A stretch of 33,352 bases of DNA, from the NCBI GenBank assembly GCA_002726245.1, contig PBSM01000129.1, positions 1-33,352 on the forward strand. Reading direction: 5' to 3'. The notes under the pieces were generated by a model that saw only the letters and a program-made list of their open reading frames with translations, did not search any database and was not told the DNA's origin. Shown piece by piece: positions 17,674 to 27,013 of this stretch. Position numbers and translations under genes: made by a program. Numbering within the stretch: position 1 is the first letter of the stretch; each line of letters opens with the position of its first letter. This stretch comes from Planctomycetaceae bacterium (GTDB lineage: Bacteria > Planctomycetota > Planctomycetia > Pirellulales > Pirellulaceae).

Positions 17674-20600
17674 TCACTCTTCGGCGTAGCACACCACGCT
17701 GCCATCGGTCGTGGACATATAAAGCTTGCCATTCGCCACCGCCATGCCATCCCAAGCCGGTAATGACGCAAGTTCATATTCGGCGATGATCGTGCCATTC
17801 TTCGCGGAAACTGCTCGCATCAGACCTCCCTGTTTCCCGAGCAGGGCCTCGTTTTGATCGTGCAACTTCTTAGCAACGACTGGATCGCGGCTCATGATCC
17901 GTTCGAATGTCCGCTCTTCGTCGATGACATCCGGTGGTCCCGCGATGAACAGTGTGTCGTCGGCCTTAACCATCGCCCGCACCATGAGCGGAACGTCCTG
18001 AGTCCAGTGATGCTCCAGGAACGACCCGGCCGCGCGTGATTGGCGGAACGCGAACTGCATCCCGCGCCCGAACTTACCCTTGGCGGATTGGGCGCGAGAG
18101 ATTTCTCCGTCATGGCCGTTGCCAGACACATCCTCCGCCGTTCCACCTTCAAACGTACAGGCCAAGACAAGCCGCTCGTCGGTCGTTGGAGTGCGTTCGC
18201 GACTCGACGCGTGCGCGGCAATCTCGTCGGCGTTCAGAGCCGCGTGGTAGACGCGAACCTCATCGATCATGCCAGTGAATCCTAATGGACTTTGATAATC
18301 GCCAACGGCACTTTGGTCATCGGCCCCGACCTCGAGCCCTTGGGCTGGATCAGTCGGGACGAGACCTGCCGCCTCGGCTTCGGCAGCGAGCTTGCCGTTG
18401 ACGTACAACTGCATGCTCTTGTCCGCGTTTAAGACCCCAACGATGTGAGCCCAACGGCCGATCGTCTCCACCTTGGCAACAGCGCTGGTCAGCTTGTCGC
18501 GCGACCGAACAAAGAACCGCGGCTTGCCTCCCCTTAATGCCAACGCATACCCTGCCGCCGGTCCACCCCGTGCTACGATCACTCCGTCCGGCCGATCCGC
18601 CAGTATCCACGCTTCGACGGTGATCGGTTTATTGGCCGGATTCAATCCTTTCGGCTTCCCGAAGCGAACCATCGTAGCAGTGTCTCCGGCCTTCTGACGT
18701 TTACCATCCTCTGGTGCAGTTTCGCGAGCGGCCGATGGCGGCTCCTTGGAAGACGAAAACAACTGATGCTCAATGGTGGTTGTCCACTTCAGATACTGCG
18801 ACTTCCTGCCATAACCGTAGACGTTCTCGTCGTCGAAGACGAGCAACCGACCAGACGGAGTGTACTTGCCTGCCTGGAAATAGCCTGCGTGTCCGCCGGC
18901 GAAGCTCCGTCCATACACCCAGTAGGAACGATGGAACCACGTATCATCAAGGAAACCCATCGGAGCGAAGAGGTGTTGTGTCGGCCCGCGCTGCACGGAC
19001 CCCTGCGTGGCGAAATCGCCGGAATGCGGCCCGAGATTCAGGCGGTTGCCTTCCAAGTCGAACTGCTGCGAGCGGAGATAAACGTAAACGCTGTCACTCG
19101 ACAGAATGTCCGGCAGCGCGACAGGCATCTGTAAGATCTTGATGTGATTTTGCAAAGGCTCGCCGGTGTTCGGGTCACGATCGTTCATCACACCTTCGGA
19201 GATCGTGCGTCCCGTGAGTGCATGAACGCGGAAGAACCGCATGCCGCTATCTAGGAAATTCGATCGACCCGCGACGAAGTACACGACATCGTTCTCGACA
19301 AGGACGCTGCCATGAACCGGCCAGACCGACTCCAGTTGTTCGAACGCCAGAAGACGCTCGTCGCGCGGAGCCGCGCGGAATCGCCACGCCAAGACACCAT
19401 CGGAAGCTCGCAGGCAGTAGAGCCAGCCATCGGCGGAGCCGAAAATCACGCGGCCTTCGTAGAGCGTGGGCGGCGAGTCAACACGCCCGCCAGTCGTGTA
19501 GCTCCACAGTTTCTCACCGGAATCGGCAGCGAGTGCGTGAACCGTGTGCCGATCCACCTCGGCAACGAAGAGCCTTCCATCTGCAACGACGACGCTGCTC
19601 AGTTTGCCGTCGAACTTCGTTTGCCATGCTTCTGTGATCTTGGTCGAGACGGTGCTTTTCACGAAACCACTGCGCGCGGCATCGCGACGATAAGTTGGCC
19701 AATCTGTGGCTGATGCCTCTTTGCCATCGATCTCACCGAAGGCCGGCCCTTGCTCCAATCGCCCTTCTTCGACTACTTCTGCCGGGAGCTTGCGGTTTGG
19801 ATTCGATGGTGCAAGCGCGTTGAGTCCGAAGAGTTTGGCTTCCGGATAGCAGGCACAGTTGTGAGGCGGCGCGTACACCAACCCGTTGCAAGGCATGATT
19901 CCGTACAAGCAACCACCGCGCACCCAATGATGAATGTCCCAGTCCTGCTTCTCGTGATCGACGAACTCGATTCCAGTGCGTGATGGCAAAAGAAACTTGT
20001 CCGTGGCTTTGGCGATGTAACAACGATGATGGAACCAATACGTTTCAACGTTCGGTGGGAATTCATTCTTGACTTCACCGGTCATCAGATCACGACCCGT
20101 CCAAACGCCGGAGTCGCGACCGCTGGTTGTCGGTGCGGACCAAACGAGACCACTCGCCACGAGCAAGTCTTCAGGCGACTGGTAGCCGCCGCGAGCGTGC
20201 GGCGCGCTCCACATCTCTTTTCCGGTGGCAGCGTCTAGAGCCGTCATGCTGCGATCGCCACCAGCAAACAACACGACGTTTTCGTGAACCACCAGCTTCG
20301 GCCCAAAGTTCATGGTGACATCTTGCTTGCGACCCGCCGGATTGGAAATCCAGAGCTGTTCGCCGGTTTCCCGGTGCAGGCAGACAACCTTCTGGTCATC
20401 GTGGAAGTAAACACGATCTCCGGCGGAAGCAAGCGTCAGCGGTGCGACCAGGCTTTCGTTACGCCAAAGGACCTCGCCGGTGCTCGCATCGACGCCGACG
20501 ACTTCGCGTTTCTGCCGGTTCCAGTGAAACTCCTTCTGTTCGCGGACTCGACGTTGATCGCCGGTATTGAACGCCGGGACGTAGTCACTTGTTGCGGAGT

Positions 20601-21576
20601 CGCCTTTGTTGACGAGTGTTAACAGCGTTCCCTCGCTGACGATGAACTCTTCCGTCGGCTTGCTGCCTTCCACAGTGCGAATCACGTCTCCGGTTGCCGC
20701 GTCGAGGATCGTGACGGGTTCACGCAGGCCGAGAGTTACATAGAGGCGGTCACCATCGGCGACCAAGCGTCTGGCGAGTTGCGTCGGTCCGCTCTTGAGC
20801 GGCCAAAGGTGGTTGTGCCAGGTGCCGATCGGTTGCTTCCAAAGAATCGAGCCATTGAAGGCGTCACGAGCAACGAGAGTCCACTTCGGCGGCATCTGGA
20901 TCGATATCCGCGAGCCTTCGTCCATGATGTAGAAGATGCGACCACCCGCGGAAACTAACGCGCTCATACTGGCCATCCGATCGTGATGTCGTGACCAACG
21001 CGGGCTGCCAATCCACTGCAGGTGCCTCGGCGGACCGACGACGTCGTCATGGGCAACCGCATTGCCGCCGGCGTCGTGCAAGAAGTGCGTCCATTCGTCA
21101 ATGTCGTCCGGACGCGGCTTCATTGTCTTGCCCCACGATCCACCTTGCTTGATATAAGCGACGCCGTTAGGAACCAAAACGCGAAGGACTTCTTCCATGG
21201 CAACGTCGCCAAGTTGTTCGGCCACGAGCAAATTCACCATATTGTCGATATACGGCAGGCGGCTGCCTTGTAAACGATCTACCGAAATCGGACCGTATCC
21301 GCCCGTCTTGGCAATGGTGGCGCGGGCGATCTCAACTTCGTTGGCATCGCGGGCGAGTCCATGAACTTGAAACCGTTCATTCTGTCTGAGGGAAACTGTT
21401 AGCTCGCCACTGCCACAACCGAGGTGAACGATGATCCCACCTTTCACACCAGTCGCCTCTAAGATCTCGGCTGCCAGATCTCCAGGTGTCTCAGTAGCCG
21501 TCGCCGGCGATCTGCACAGTGCAACGACGGTAATCGCCGTTAGGAAAGGACGCAGAAAATGAAGTGTAGACGACAT
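17674..21576 (-). CDS. giant exported protein: methyltransferase-like domain, PQQ-like propeller and LamG module
   Basis: The 1300-residue product has a signal peptide (about residues 1-28, ending ATATE). Residues ~35-165 look like a class I SAM-dependent methyltransferase: IIVHLGCGSGELTVSL is motif I, followed by VHGLARDANEVEIARATI and a late NMVNLLVAEQLGDVAMEEVLRVLVPNG. The bulk is a PQQ-type beta-propeller with repeated phrases such as LDAATGDVI, VDASTGEVLWRN, ALDAATGKEMW and ALAADSGEKLWSY. A concanavalin-like LamG module lies at ~990-1160 (ITVEAWILADRPDG, WAHIVGVLNADKSMQLYVNG, GMIDEVRVYHAALN), and a last propeller strand closes the chain. The ATG has gagg 7 bases upstream. An exported methyltransferase fold is odd because SAM is cytoplasmic; it may be a scaffold. 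Related architectures are known in planctomycetes but their role is undefined. Confidence 0.8.
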   Translation of the reverse strand: MSSTLHFLRPFLTAITVVALCRSPATATETPGDLAAEILEATGVKGGIIVHLGCGSGELTVSLRQNERFQVHGLARDANEVEIARATIAKTGGYGPISVDRLQGSRLPYIDNMVNLLVAEQLGDVAMEEVLRVLVPNGVAYIKQGGSWGKTMKPRPDDIDEWTHFLHDAGGNAVAHDDVVGPPRHLQWIGSPRWSRHHDRMASMSALVSAGGRIFYIMDEGSRISIQMPPKWTLVARDAFNGSILWKQPIGTWHNHLWPLKSGPTQLARRLVADGDRLYVTLGLREPVTILDAATGDVIRTVEGSKPTEEFIVSEGTLLTLVNKGDSATSDYVPAFNTGDQRRVREQKEFHWNRQKREVVGVDASTGEVLWRNESLVAPLTLASAGDRVYFHDDQKVVCLHRETGEQLWISNPAGRKQDVTMNFGPKLVVHENVVLFAGGDRSMTALDAATGKEMWSAPHARGGYQSPEDLLVASGLVWSAPTTSGRDSGVWTGRDLMTGEVKNEFPPNVETYWFHHRCYIAKATDKFLLPSRTGIEFVDHEKQDWDIHHWVRGGCLYGIMPCNGLVYAPPHNCACYPEAKLFGLNALAPSNPNRKLPAEVVEEGRLEQGPAFGEIDGKEASATDWPTYRRDAARSGFVKSTVSTKITEAWQTKFDGKLSSVVVADGRLFVAEVDRHTVHALAADSGEKLWSYTTGGRVDSPPTLYEGRVIFGSADGWLYCLRASDGVLAWRFRAAPRDERLLAFEQLESVWPVHGSVLVENDVVYFVAGRSNFLDSGMRFFRVHALTGRTISEGVMNDRDPNTGEPLQNHIKILQMPVALPDILSSDSVYVYLRSQQFDLEGNRLNLGPHSGDFATQGSVQRGPTQHLFAPMGFLDDTWFHRSYWVYGRSFAGGHAGYFQAGKYTPSGRLLVFDDENVYGYGRKSQYLKWTTTIEHQLFSSSKEPPSAARETAPEDGKRQKAGDTATMVRFGKPKGLNPANKPITVEAWILADRPDGVIVARGGPAAGYALALRGGKPRFFVRSRDKLTSAVAKVETIGRWAHIVGVLNADKSMQLYVNGKLAAEAEAAGLVPTDPAQGLEVGADDQSAVGDYQSPLGFTGMIDEVRVYHAALNADEIAAHASSRERTPTTDERLVLACTFEGGTAEDVSGNGHDGEISRAQSAKGKFGRGMQFAFRQSRAAGSFLEHHWTQDVPLMVRAMVKADDTLFIAGPPDVIDEERTFERIMSRDPVVAKKLHDQNEALLGKQGGLMRAVSAKNGTIIAEYELASLPAWDGMAVANGKLYMSTTDGSVVCYAEE

Positions 21577-21734
21577 GATTGTCCTCGTGTGGTTGGATCA
21601 TCACCGAAGCTCAATCCGCATATTATCGTTGGTGATGGGTGGACCACAACCACTTAGTGGTACCGTCCTTCGCGCTTCTGCAGAAATCGCGAGAATGATC
21701 TGCATTGGATTCTCTAGGCAGCCACGAGCCCGAT

Positions 21735-22523
21735 ATGACTGAACTTGCTACCGCGAAACAAGCAGCCGAAGCAGCAGCGACTCTTCTCAGAAAGTACTTT
21801 ACTGAGGGCGTTCAGTTTCGGCAGAAGGACGGGGAGGCGGAGTACAACCTTGTATCCCAGGCGGACGTCGAAGCGGAGCAGGCGATTGCCGAGATTATCC
21901 AAGAGACGTTTCCAACGCATGAGATCCTTGGCGAGGAAACGAACGATGGCAGTATCGACGCGGAACACCTTTGGATCGTTGATCCGCTTGATGGCACCAC
22001 CAACTTCGCACACCGCATTCCACACTTTGCCGTCTCTATTGCGTACTATCGAGCTGGGGAAGCTCAATGCGGTGTGATTTGCAACCCGATTCGAAACGAC
22101 TGGTACGTCGCGGAACACCGGAAAGGGGCGTCGCACAACGGACGACCGGTTCAGGTCGCAACGGCGACGCAGCTCAGTGAGGTGCTGGTCGGTGTTGGGT
22201 TTTACTACGACCGTGGAACGATGATGGAAGCGACTCTGGCTGCTGTCGGCGACCTGTTCCGGGAACAGATTCACGGCATCCGTCGCTTCGGAACCGCCTC
22301 GTTAGATCTCGCCCAAGTTGGATGCGGGTTGTTCGGTGCCTTCTTCGAGTATGAACTCTCCCCATGGGATTACGCCGCCGGCCGGCTGTTCGTTGCAGAA
22401 GCGGCTGGAAAGCTGACGACTTGCCGAGGTGAGCCCCTGCCTCTGTCAAAGACCAGCCTCCTGGCTTCGAATGGCTTGCTGCACCCGAAGATGCTCGCCA
22501 TCGTCAAGTCGCATCACACCTAG
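21735..22523 (+). CDS. inositol monophosphatase family protein (possibly histidinol-phosphatase)
   Basis: From ATG 21735 the protein has 262 residues, typical for the family of Mg2+-dependent, Li+-sensitive sugar-phosphate phosphatases. All metal-site motifs are present: ILGEET, WIVDPLDGTTNFAH and, near the C-terminus, SPWDYAAGRLFVAEA. The substrate may be inositol-1-phosphate, histidinol phosphate or another small phosphoester; sequence alone does not separate these. An in-frame TTG at 21705 would add 10 residues but is a poorer start. The gene is followed by a 650-base repeat-rich gap, so it is probably transcribed separately from ispA. Confidence 0.85.
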   Translation: MTELATAKQAAEAAATLLRKYFTEGVQFRQKDGEAEYNLVSQADVEAEQAIAEIIQETFPTHEILGEETNDGSIDAEHLWIVDPLDGTTNFAHRIPHFAVSIAYYRAGEAQCGVICNPIRNDWYVAEHRKGASHNGRPVQVATATQLSEVLVGVGFYYDRGTMMEATLAAVGDLFREQIHGIRRFGTASLDLAQVGCGLFGAFFEYELSPWDYAAGRLFVAEAAGKLTTCRGEPLPLSKTSLLASNGLLHPKMLAIVKSHHT

Positions 22524-22591
22524 CAGTTCATGAGGAGCTAAGAAACGAGGCGTAGATTAAACCGGCATTTCGGCTAGTATTCCGTCGCAGC

Positions 22592-22703
22592 TCAGTTTTT
22601 GGGTAGCGAAGCTCGCCAAGAGCTTCGGCTCTTCCCGGTATTGGCCGAAAGTCTTGGCGACTTTCGCTACGGCCTACCCGAAAGCTAAGTCGAGATGAAG
22701 TAC
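22592..22703. repeat. twin-hairpin repeat with complementary loops
   Basis: Two perfect 8-bp hairpins stand in tandem: cgaagctc-GCCAA-gagcttcg (22607-22627) and cgaaagtc-TTGGC-gactttcg (22646-22666). The loops GCCAA and TTGGC are exact reverse complements. The stems differ at two base pairs, and both changes are compensated within their own stem. Outer imperfect pairing (gggtag with ctaccc, and flanks) closes the unit. The unit recurs in opposite orientation at 33262-33352 with one visible difference over the shared length. Its right end overlaps the start of the next palindromic element by two bases. Confidence 0.9.
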
Positions 22704-23013
22704 TAGCACCAAACGGAATTCGGCTGAATTTATATAAACTTTGAAATCGAACGCTTTCGTCCCCTCCGAGCTTGCTCGGTGGAACCGGTGATTTTGCACT
22801 ATATGTGGCGTACGACGCCACCCTCCTGCTTTCCTCTCCCCGACCACCGCCGCTTCGCGGCGGTGGTCGGGGAGAGGAAAGGGTGTGTCATTGGGGAGGT
22901 CACTTAGTGCAAAACCATGCGTTCCAGCGAGCAAGCTCGGCGGGGACGAATTCGTAGAAAGCGTAAAACTTCAATGTGAACGCACCCTTGGTCAAATTCC
23001 GTTTGGTGCTAGT
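22702..23013. mobile_element. palindromic MITE-like element, long form with a nested palindrome
   Basis: It starts and ends with the 19-bp terminal inverted repeat actagcaccaaacggaatt. The outer arms match the 151-bp copy at 27014-27164. In place of that copy's central 8-base loop there are about 160 extra bases bounded by a second inverted repeat of about 33 bp (gagcttgctcg...ttttgcacta near 22768-22801, and its complement near 22903-22936, about five mismatches). A 25-bp perfect hairpin lies at the centre. No protein is encoded. No target-site duplication could be recognised. Confidence 0.85.
22829..22881. repeat. 25-bp perfect hairpin with TTC loop
   Basis: The arms at 22829-22853 and 22857-22881 are exact reverse complements separated by ttc. 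This is the core of the nested palindrome inside the long-form element. Such a strong stem could stall polymerases or act as a cruciform or RNA processing site; no T-run follows. Confidence 0.9.
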
Positions 23014-23235
23014 GTGAAACCACGGCGCGGAACGGACGTCACGTACGCGACACGGTACTATATATGCAGTGTACGTATCTGTTTTATCCCAAACCTAAGG
23101 AAGCGTGACAGGCTACGACTCGCCAATACTCGACGTGGACATATTGGGAGGCCTGTTTTAGAATAGGAAACTGCTTTTGTGGTCAGTAGATACGTCACGC
23201 TGCTGGACTCCCACCCAACTCATCTTGATCGTTTG

Positions 23236-24132
23236 ATGGTCCAGACTCCCGCCCTGTCCCTCTCGACTTACACGGAAGAAGCACGTGCCGAGATTGATGC
23301 TGCGCTGGAGCGATACACGGCGTTCGAGACAGAGTGCCCGGACGTGCTACGGGAGGCTATTCGGCACAGCCTGCTTGCCCCCTGTAAACGCCTTCGCCCC
23401 CTATTGGTGTTAATGGCGGCCGAAGCTTGCGGTTGCGACCGAGGAGCGGCAATTCCCGCCGCGTGTGCCGTTGAGATGATTCACACGTACTCTTTAATTC
23501 ACGACGACCTCCCCGCGATGGACGACGACGACCTTCGTCGCGGCAGGCCGACCTGTCACGCCAAATACGGCGAGGCAACGGCGATCCTGGCGGGAGACGC
23601 CTTGCTGACCGAGGCGTTTCGGGTTTTGGCGAACGACATCGCTCCAGCTCATGTTGCGGCTCGCTGCTGCGTCGAGTTGGCGGAGGCAGCGGGAGCATCG
23701 GGCATGGTCGGAGGCCAGGCCGCTGATCTAGCGGCTGAGTTTCAGGGCGGCGATGTGCAAGATCTGGAAGCCATCCACCGCCGCAAGACGGGAGCGATGT
23801 TCCGAGTTTCACTGCGACTTGGGGCGCTAGTTGCGAAAGCGGCGGACGAACAACTCGTGGCGCTGGATACGTACGGAAGGAAGCTCGGTCTCGCATTTCA
23901 AATCACCGACGACCTGCTGGATGTCCGGGGGGACGAACACGCGATGGGAAAACGGATCGGGAAGGATGCGGATCACGGGAAGTTGACGTTCCCGTCGTTG
24001 CTTGGAATCGAGGAAAGCCAGCAACGCGCCGCCTCGTTGATCGAGGAAGCATGCTCCGCTCTGACAGTATTCGAATCAAGTGCGAGCCAACTGGAGGCGC
24101 TCGCATGTCACATCGTTGAAAGGAATCGCTAA
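23236..24132 (+). CDS. ispA: polyprenyl synthetase (farnesyl/geranylgeranyl diphosphate synthase)
   Basis: From ATG 23236 the protein has 298 residues, the usual size of bacterial IspA. It condenses dimethylallyl diphosphate with isopentenyl diphosphate units to farnesyl (or geranylgeranyl) diphosphate in the cytoplasm. The two Mg2+-binding Asp motifs are intact: HTYSLIHDDLPAMDDDDLRRG (DD at residues 90-91) and FQITDDLLDVRGD (D225, D226, D229), plus KRLRPLL at the IPP site and GGQAADL. The spacing and tyrosine before the first Asp motif are like E. coli IspA, favouring C15 product, but chain length is not certain. A GTG at 23179 would add 19 residues. It is followed after 3 bases by dxs and forms an operon with it and nadK. 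Confidence 0.92.
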   Translation: MVQTPALSLSTYTEEARAEIDAALERYTAFETECPDVLREAIRHSLLAPCKRLRPLLVLMAAEACGCDRGAAIPAACAVEMIHTYSLIHDDLPAMDDDDLRRGRPTCHAKYGEATAILAGDALLTEAFRVLANDIAPAHVAARCCVELAEAAGASGMVGGQAADLAAEFQGGDVQDLEAIHRRKTGAMFRVSLRLGALVAKAADEQLVALDTYGRKLGLAFQITDDLLDVRGDEHAMGKRIGKDADHGKLTFPSLLGIEESQQRAASLIEEACSALTVFESSASQLEALACHIVERNR

Positions 24133-24135
24133 ACG

Positions 24136-26076
24136 ATGCACGAACTGCTATCGAAACTCGAATCCGCGATTGACTTGCAAGACATGTCGGGCAAGCAACT
24201 CGACCAATTGGCCGGCGAGATCCGCGAAGTCTTGTGTAATCTGATGAGCGATCGCACGGCGCACTTCGCCTCGAACTTGGGTGTTGTCGAGCTGTGTCTT
24301 GCCATGCACAGCGTGTTTGACTTCCGCCGTGATCGCCTGATCTGGGACACGGGACATCAGATCTATCCCCACAAGCTTGTGACGGGCCGTTATCACGAGT
24401 TCAAGACGATCCGCACCAAAGGCGGATTGATGGGCTATCCCAACCCCCATGAAAGCGAATACGACTTGTTCATGACGGGACACGCCGGTAGTAGTGTCTC
24501 GACAATGCTTGGCCTTCGCAGCGGTGATGACCTGCTGGATGAAGGTGAACGACGCGCGGTCGCGGTGATCGGCGATGGTGCTTTCCCGTCCGGCATTGTT
24601 CATGAGGCGTTAAATAACGCCGGTGGCTTAAAGAAGAATCTGCTGGTCATTCTAAACGACAACAAGATGTCGATCTGTCCGCGTGTCGGAGGCATGGCCA
24701 GTTACCTCGATCGGCTGCGGACGAATTCGTTCTATACCGGACTGAAAGCCGAGGTCGTCAAGGCACTCAACAAGGTTCCTGTCTTTGGTGACCCAACGGA
24801 ACGCTTTCTGGCTCAGCTCAAGGAAGGCTTGAAGGCCGGGTTATGCGGCGGCATGTTGTTCGAGGAACTCGGTGTCCGCTACCTTGGTCCGATCGATGGC
24901 CACAACATCAGCGTATTGCGTAAGTACCTGAAGATGATGAAGTCGCAGGAAGGTCCCATCTTGCTGCACGTGGTTACCGAGAAAGGCCACGGTTTCGAAC
25001 CCGCTGCCGAAGATCCCGTCTTCTTTCACACGCCACCGGCGTTTAACCGTAGCGGCGAGAAGGCAGTGCCCAAAAGCAAGGGCAGTTCGAAGGCGTATAC
25101 GAACTATGCCAGCAAAGCGATTCGCGACCAGATGCTGAAGGACCGTCGCGTGACCGTGATGACCGCTGCGATGTGTCAGGGAAACAAGCTGGAAGTGATT
25201 CGCGACGAGTTTCCCGATCGCTTCTTCGACACGGGCATCTGCGAGTCGCATGCGGTTGCGTTTGCGGCCGGACAAGCGAAAGCTGGTCTGCGGCCGATCG
25301 TCGATATCTATAGCACGTTCCTCCAACGCAGCTTCGATCAGATCTTCCAAGAAGTCACGCTGCAGAATCTGCCAGTGACCTTCATGTTAGATCGAGCTGG
25401 CTTAACCGGACCAGACGGTCCGACTCACCACGGCGTGTTCGATCTGGCGTATATGCGGATCTTCCCGAACATGGTCGTGATGGCACCGGGCGATGCCTTC
25501 GACATGCCCGCGATGCTGGAGTTCGCTCTGCAACACGACGGTCCGGCGTCGATGCGGTATCCAAAGACCAACGCCAAGCGAATCGAGACGTCCGAGAATG
25601 ACGGCGATCGAAGTCCGGTCGAACTTGGCCGAGCCGAAGTCATTCGCTGGGAAACCGACGGAGCAATCCTCTGTTGCGGCACGCTGCTGGGTGAGTGCGT
25701 TCGGGCCGCTGAGCAATTGAGCGAACAAGGCTTGAACGTCGCCGTCGTGAATGCGAGGTTCGTCAAACCGCTCGATGCCGAAATGATCGCACGCCTGATC
25801 GGTGAATGTGGCTTCCTCGTGACCGTTGAGGAGGCTCAGCTCATGGGTGGATTTGGCGGTGCGGTCCTGGAAGCCGTCAACCAGTTGAATTTGGATGCTT
25901 CGCAAATCCGCTGCCTGGGCATCCCCGACCGTTTCACCGAGCATGGCGACCGCACGGAGTTGCTGGCTGATTTGGGACTCGATGCGGTAGGCATCGCGAG
26001 AGCTTGCGGCGAACTAGCAGGGATCGAAGACACATCGGGAATCATCGAAGCGGCCGAGGGCGAAGCGGTGGGCTAG
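24136..26076 (+). CDS. dxs: 1-deoxy-D-xylulose-5-phosphate synthase
   Basis: The 646-residue protein is full length for DXS, which joins pyruvate and glyceraldehyde-3-phosphate with thiamine diphosphate to start the MEP isoprenoid pathway. Marks: SNLGVVELCLAMHSVF, WDTGHQIYPHKLVTGR, the ThDP motif starting GDGAFPSGIVHEALNNAGG and ending LNDNKMSI, PIDGHNISVL, the catalytic Glu in GICESHAVAFAAGQA (near residue 370), DIYSTFLQRSFDQ and DRAGLTGPDGPTHHG. Several positions depart from the E. coli form (CESHAV for AEQHAV, GHAGSSVS for GHSSTSIS), so it belongs to a divergent clade. The Shine-Dalgarno site aaagga lies inside the end of ispA. Three bases separate it from ispA and one base from nadK, indicating tight co-expression. 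Confidence 0.93.
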   Translation: MHELLSKLESAIDLQDMSGKQLDQLAGEIREVLCNLMSDRTAHFASNLGVVELCLAMHSVFDFRRDRLIWDTGHQIYPHKLVTGRYHEFKTIRTKGGLMGYPNPHESEYDLFMTGHAGSSVSTMLGLRSGDDLLDEGERRAVAVIGDGAFPSGIVHEALNNAGGLKKNLLVILNDNKMSICPRVGGMASYLDRLRTNSFYTGLKAEVVKALNKVPVFGDPTERFLAQLKEGLKAGLCGGMLFEELGVRYLGPIDGHNISVLRKYLKMMKSQEGPILLHVVTEKGHGFEPAAEDPVFFHTPPAFNRSGEKAVPKSKGSSKAYTNYASKAIRDQMLKDRRVTVMTAAMCQGNKLEVIRDEFPDRFFDTGICESHAVAFAAGQAKAGLRPIVDIYSTFLQRSFDQIFQEVTLQNLPVTFMLDRAGLTGPDGPTHHGVFDLAYMRIFPNMVVMAPGDAFDMPAMLEFALQHDGPASMRYPKTNAKRIETSENDGDRSPVELGRAEVIRWETDGAILCCGTLLGECVRAAEQLSEQGLNVAVVNARFVKPLDAEMIARLIGECGFLVTVEEAQLMGGFGGAVLEAVNQLNLDASQIRCLGIPDRFTEHGDRTELLADLGLDAVGIARACGELAGIEDTSGIIEAAEGEAVG

Positions 26077-26077
26077 C

Positions 26078-27001
26078 ATGAGCGACCAGGAGCAACTCCA
26101 GACGCAAGCGGACTGGCTCGCCGAGAGCCGGCGTCCAAGAGTGCTCATCTTGGGGATCGGCGATCGTACCGAAGTGACGCAGGAAGCGAATCGCCTGCGA
26201 GCCGTCGTCGAGCAGCACGCGGACGTGGTCGGTTTCCATCTGGGCTTCACGCAAGATCTCTCCGAGTTCAACGCTGATCTGGCGGTTGTTCTCGGCGGTG
26301 ATGGATCGATCCTTCGTGCTGCAAAGCAGATGGGGGCAAAGCAAGTTCCGGCGATTGGTGTGAATTTGGGGAAACTTGGCTTCCTTGCCGATCTGTTGCC
26401 GAACGACTTCGTTGATTGCTTTGCTGGCATCTGTGCTGGCCGCTTCCGCGTCGTCGATCATTTGATGCTGCGTTGCCAGGTCTTGCGCGGTGGCGAGGTA
26501 TTGCACGACGAGTTGGGATTGAACGAAACGGCGATCCTGGCCGGGCCTCCGTTCTCAATGCTGTATATTGATCTTTACGTTGACGCAGATTTGGCGACTA
26601 CGTATAGTTGCGACGGCCTGATCATCAGTACGCCGGTTGGATCGACCGCTCACAACTTATCCGCGGGTGGTCCGATTCTTCGCAAGAGTGTTGAGGCATT
26701 CGTTATCTCGCCGTTGAGCCCACATACGTTGACCGTTCGGCCGGTGGTCGATTCAGCGGAACGAGTGTACGAGGTGGTGGTTTGGCAACCGAATGAAACA
26801 ACTTCCGTTGTCGTGGATGGACGCACGATCTGTTGCTTGACGAGTGAAGACCGAGTGCGTGTTGAACGAGCCGCACAGACCTTTCAACTTGTCGAAGTTC
26901 AAGGTCGTAGCTACTACCGAACTCTACGCGAAAAGCTTGGCTGGGGCGGGAACATCAGCCACCGAGAAGGCCCAAGTGGCTCGCAAGACAACCAAGAGTA
27001 A
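26078..27001 (+). CDS. nadK: ATP-NAD kinase
   Basis: The 307-residue protein phosphorylates NAD to NADP. The hallmark motifs are present: LAVVLGGDGSILRAAKQMG with the catalytic Asp75 in GGDG, IGVNLGKLGFLADL, the NETAI segment that contacts the adenine ribose, and SCDGLIISTPVGSTAHNLSAGGPIL. The start ATG lies one base after the dxs stop, so translation is probably coupled. Placing NADP synthesis beside dxs fits the NADPH demand of the MEP pathway, though this is inference. The extreme C-terminus (after GWGGN) is polar and probably disordered. The next feature, 12 bases after the stop, is a palindromic element. Confidence 0.93.
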   Translation: MSDQEQLQTQADWLAESRRPRVLILGIGDRTEVTQEANRLRAVVEQHADVVGFHLGFTQDLSEFNADLAVVLGGDGSILRAAKQMGAKQVPAIGVNLGKLGFLADLLPNDFVDCFAGICAGRFRVVDHLMLRCQVLRGGEVLHDELGLNETAILAGPPFSMLYIDLYVDADLATTYSCDGLIISTPVGSTAHNLSAGGPILRKSVEAFVISPLSPHTLTVRPVVDSAERVYEVVVWQPNETTSVVVDGRTICCLTSEDRVRVERAAQTFQLVEVQGRSYYRTLREKLGWGGNISHREGPSGSQDNQE

Positions 27002-27013
27002 TTTCGTCGGTTC

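Noticed and set aside
22592..23013. CRISPR array or tRNA cluster in the repeat-rich gap
   Set aside because: Repeats are inverted, not evenly spaced direct repeats with spacers, and no cloverleaf could be drawn.
22772..23166. short open frames inside the palindromic element
   Set aside because: Frames arise from inverted-repeat sequence and are read equally on both strands; no coding signal.
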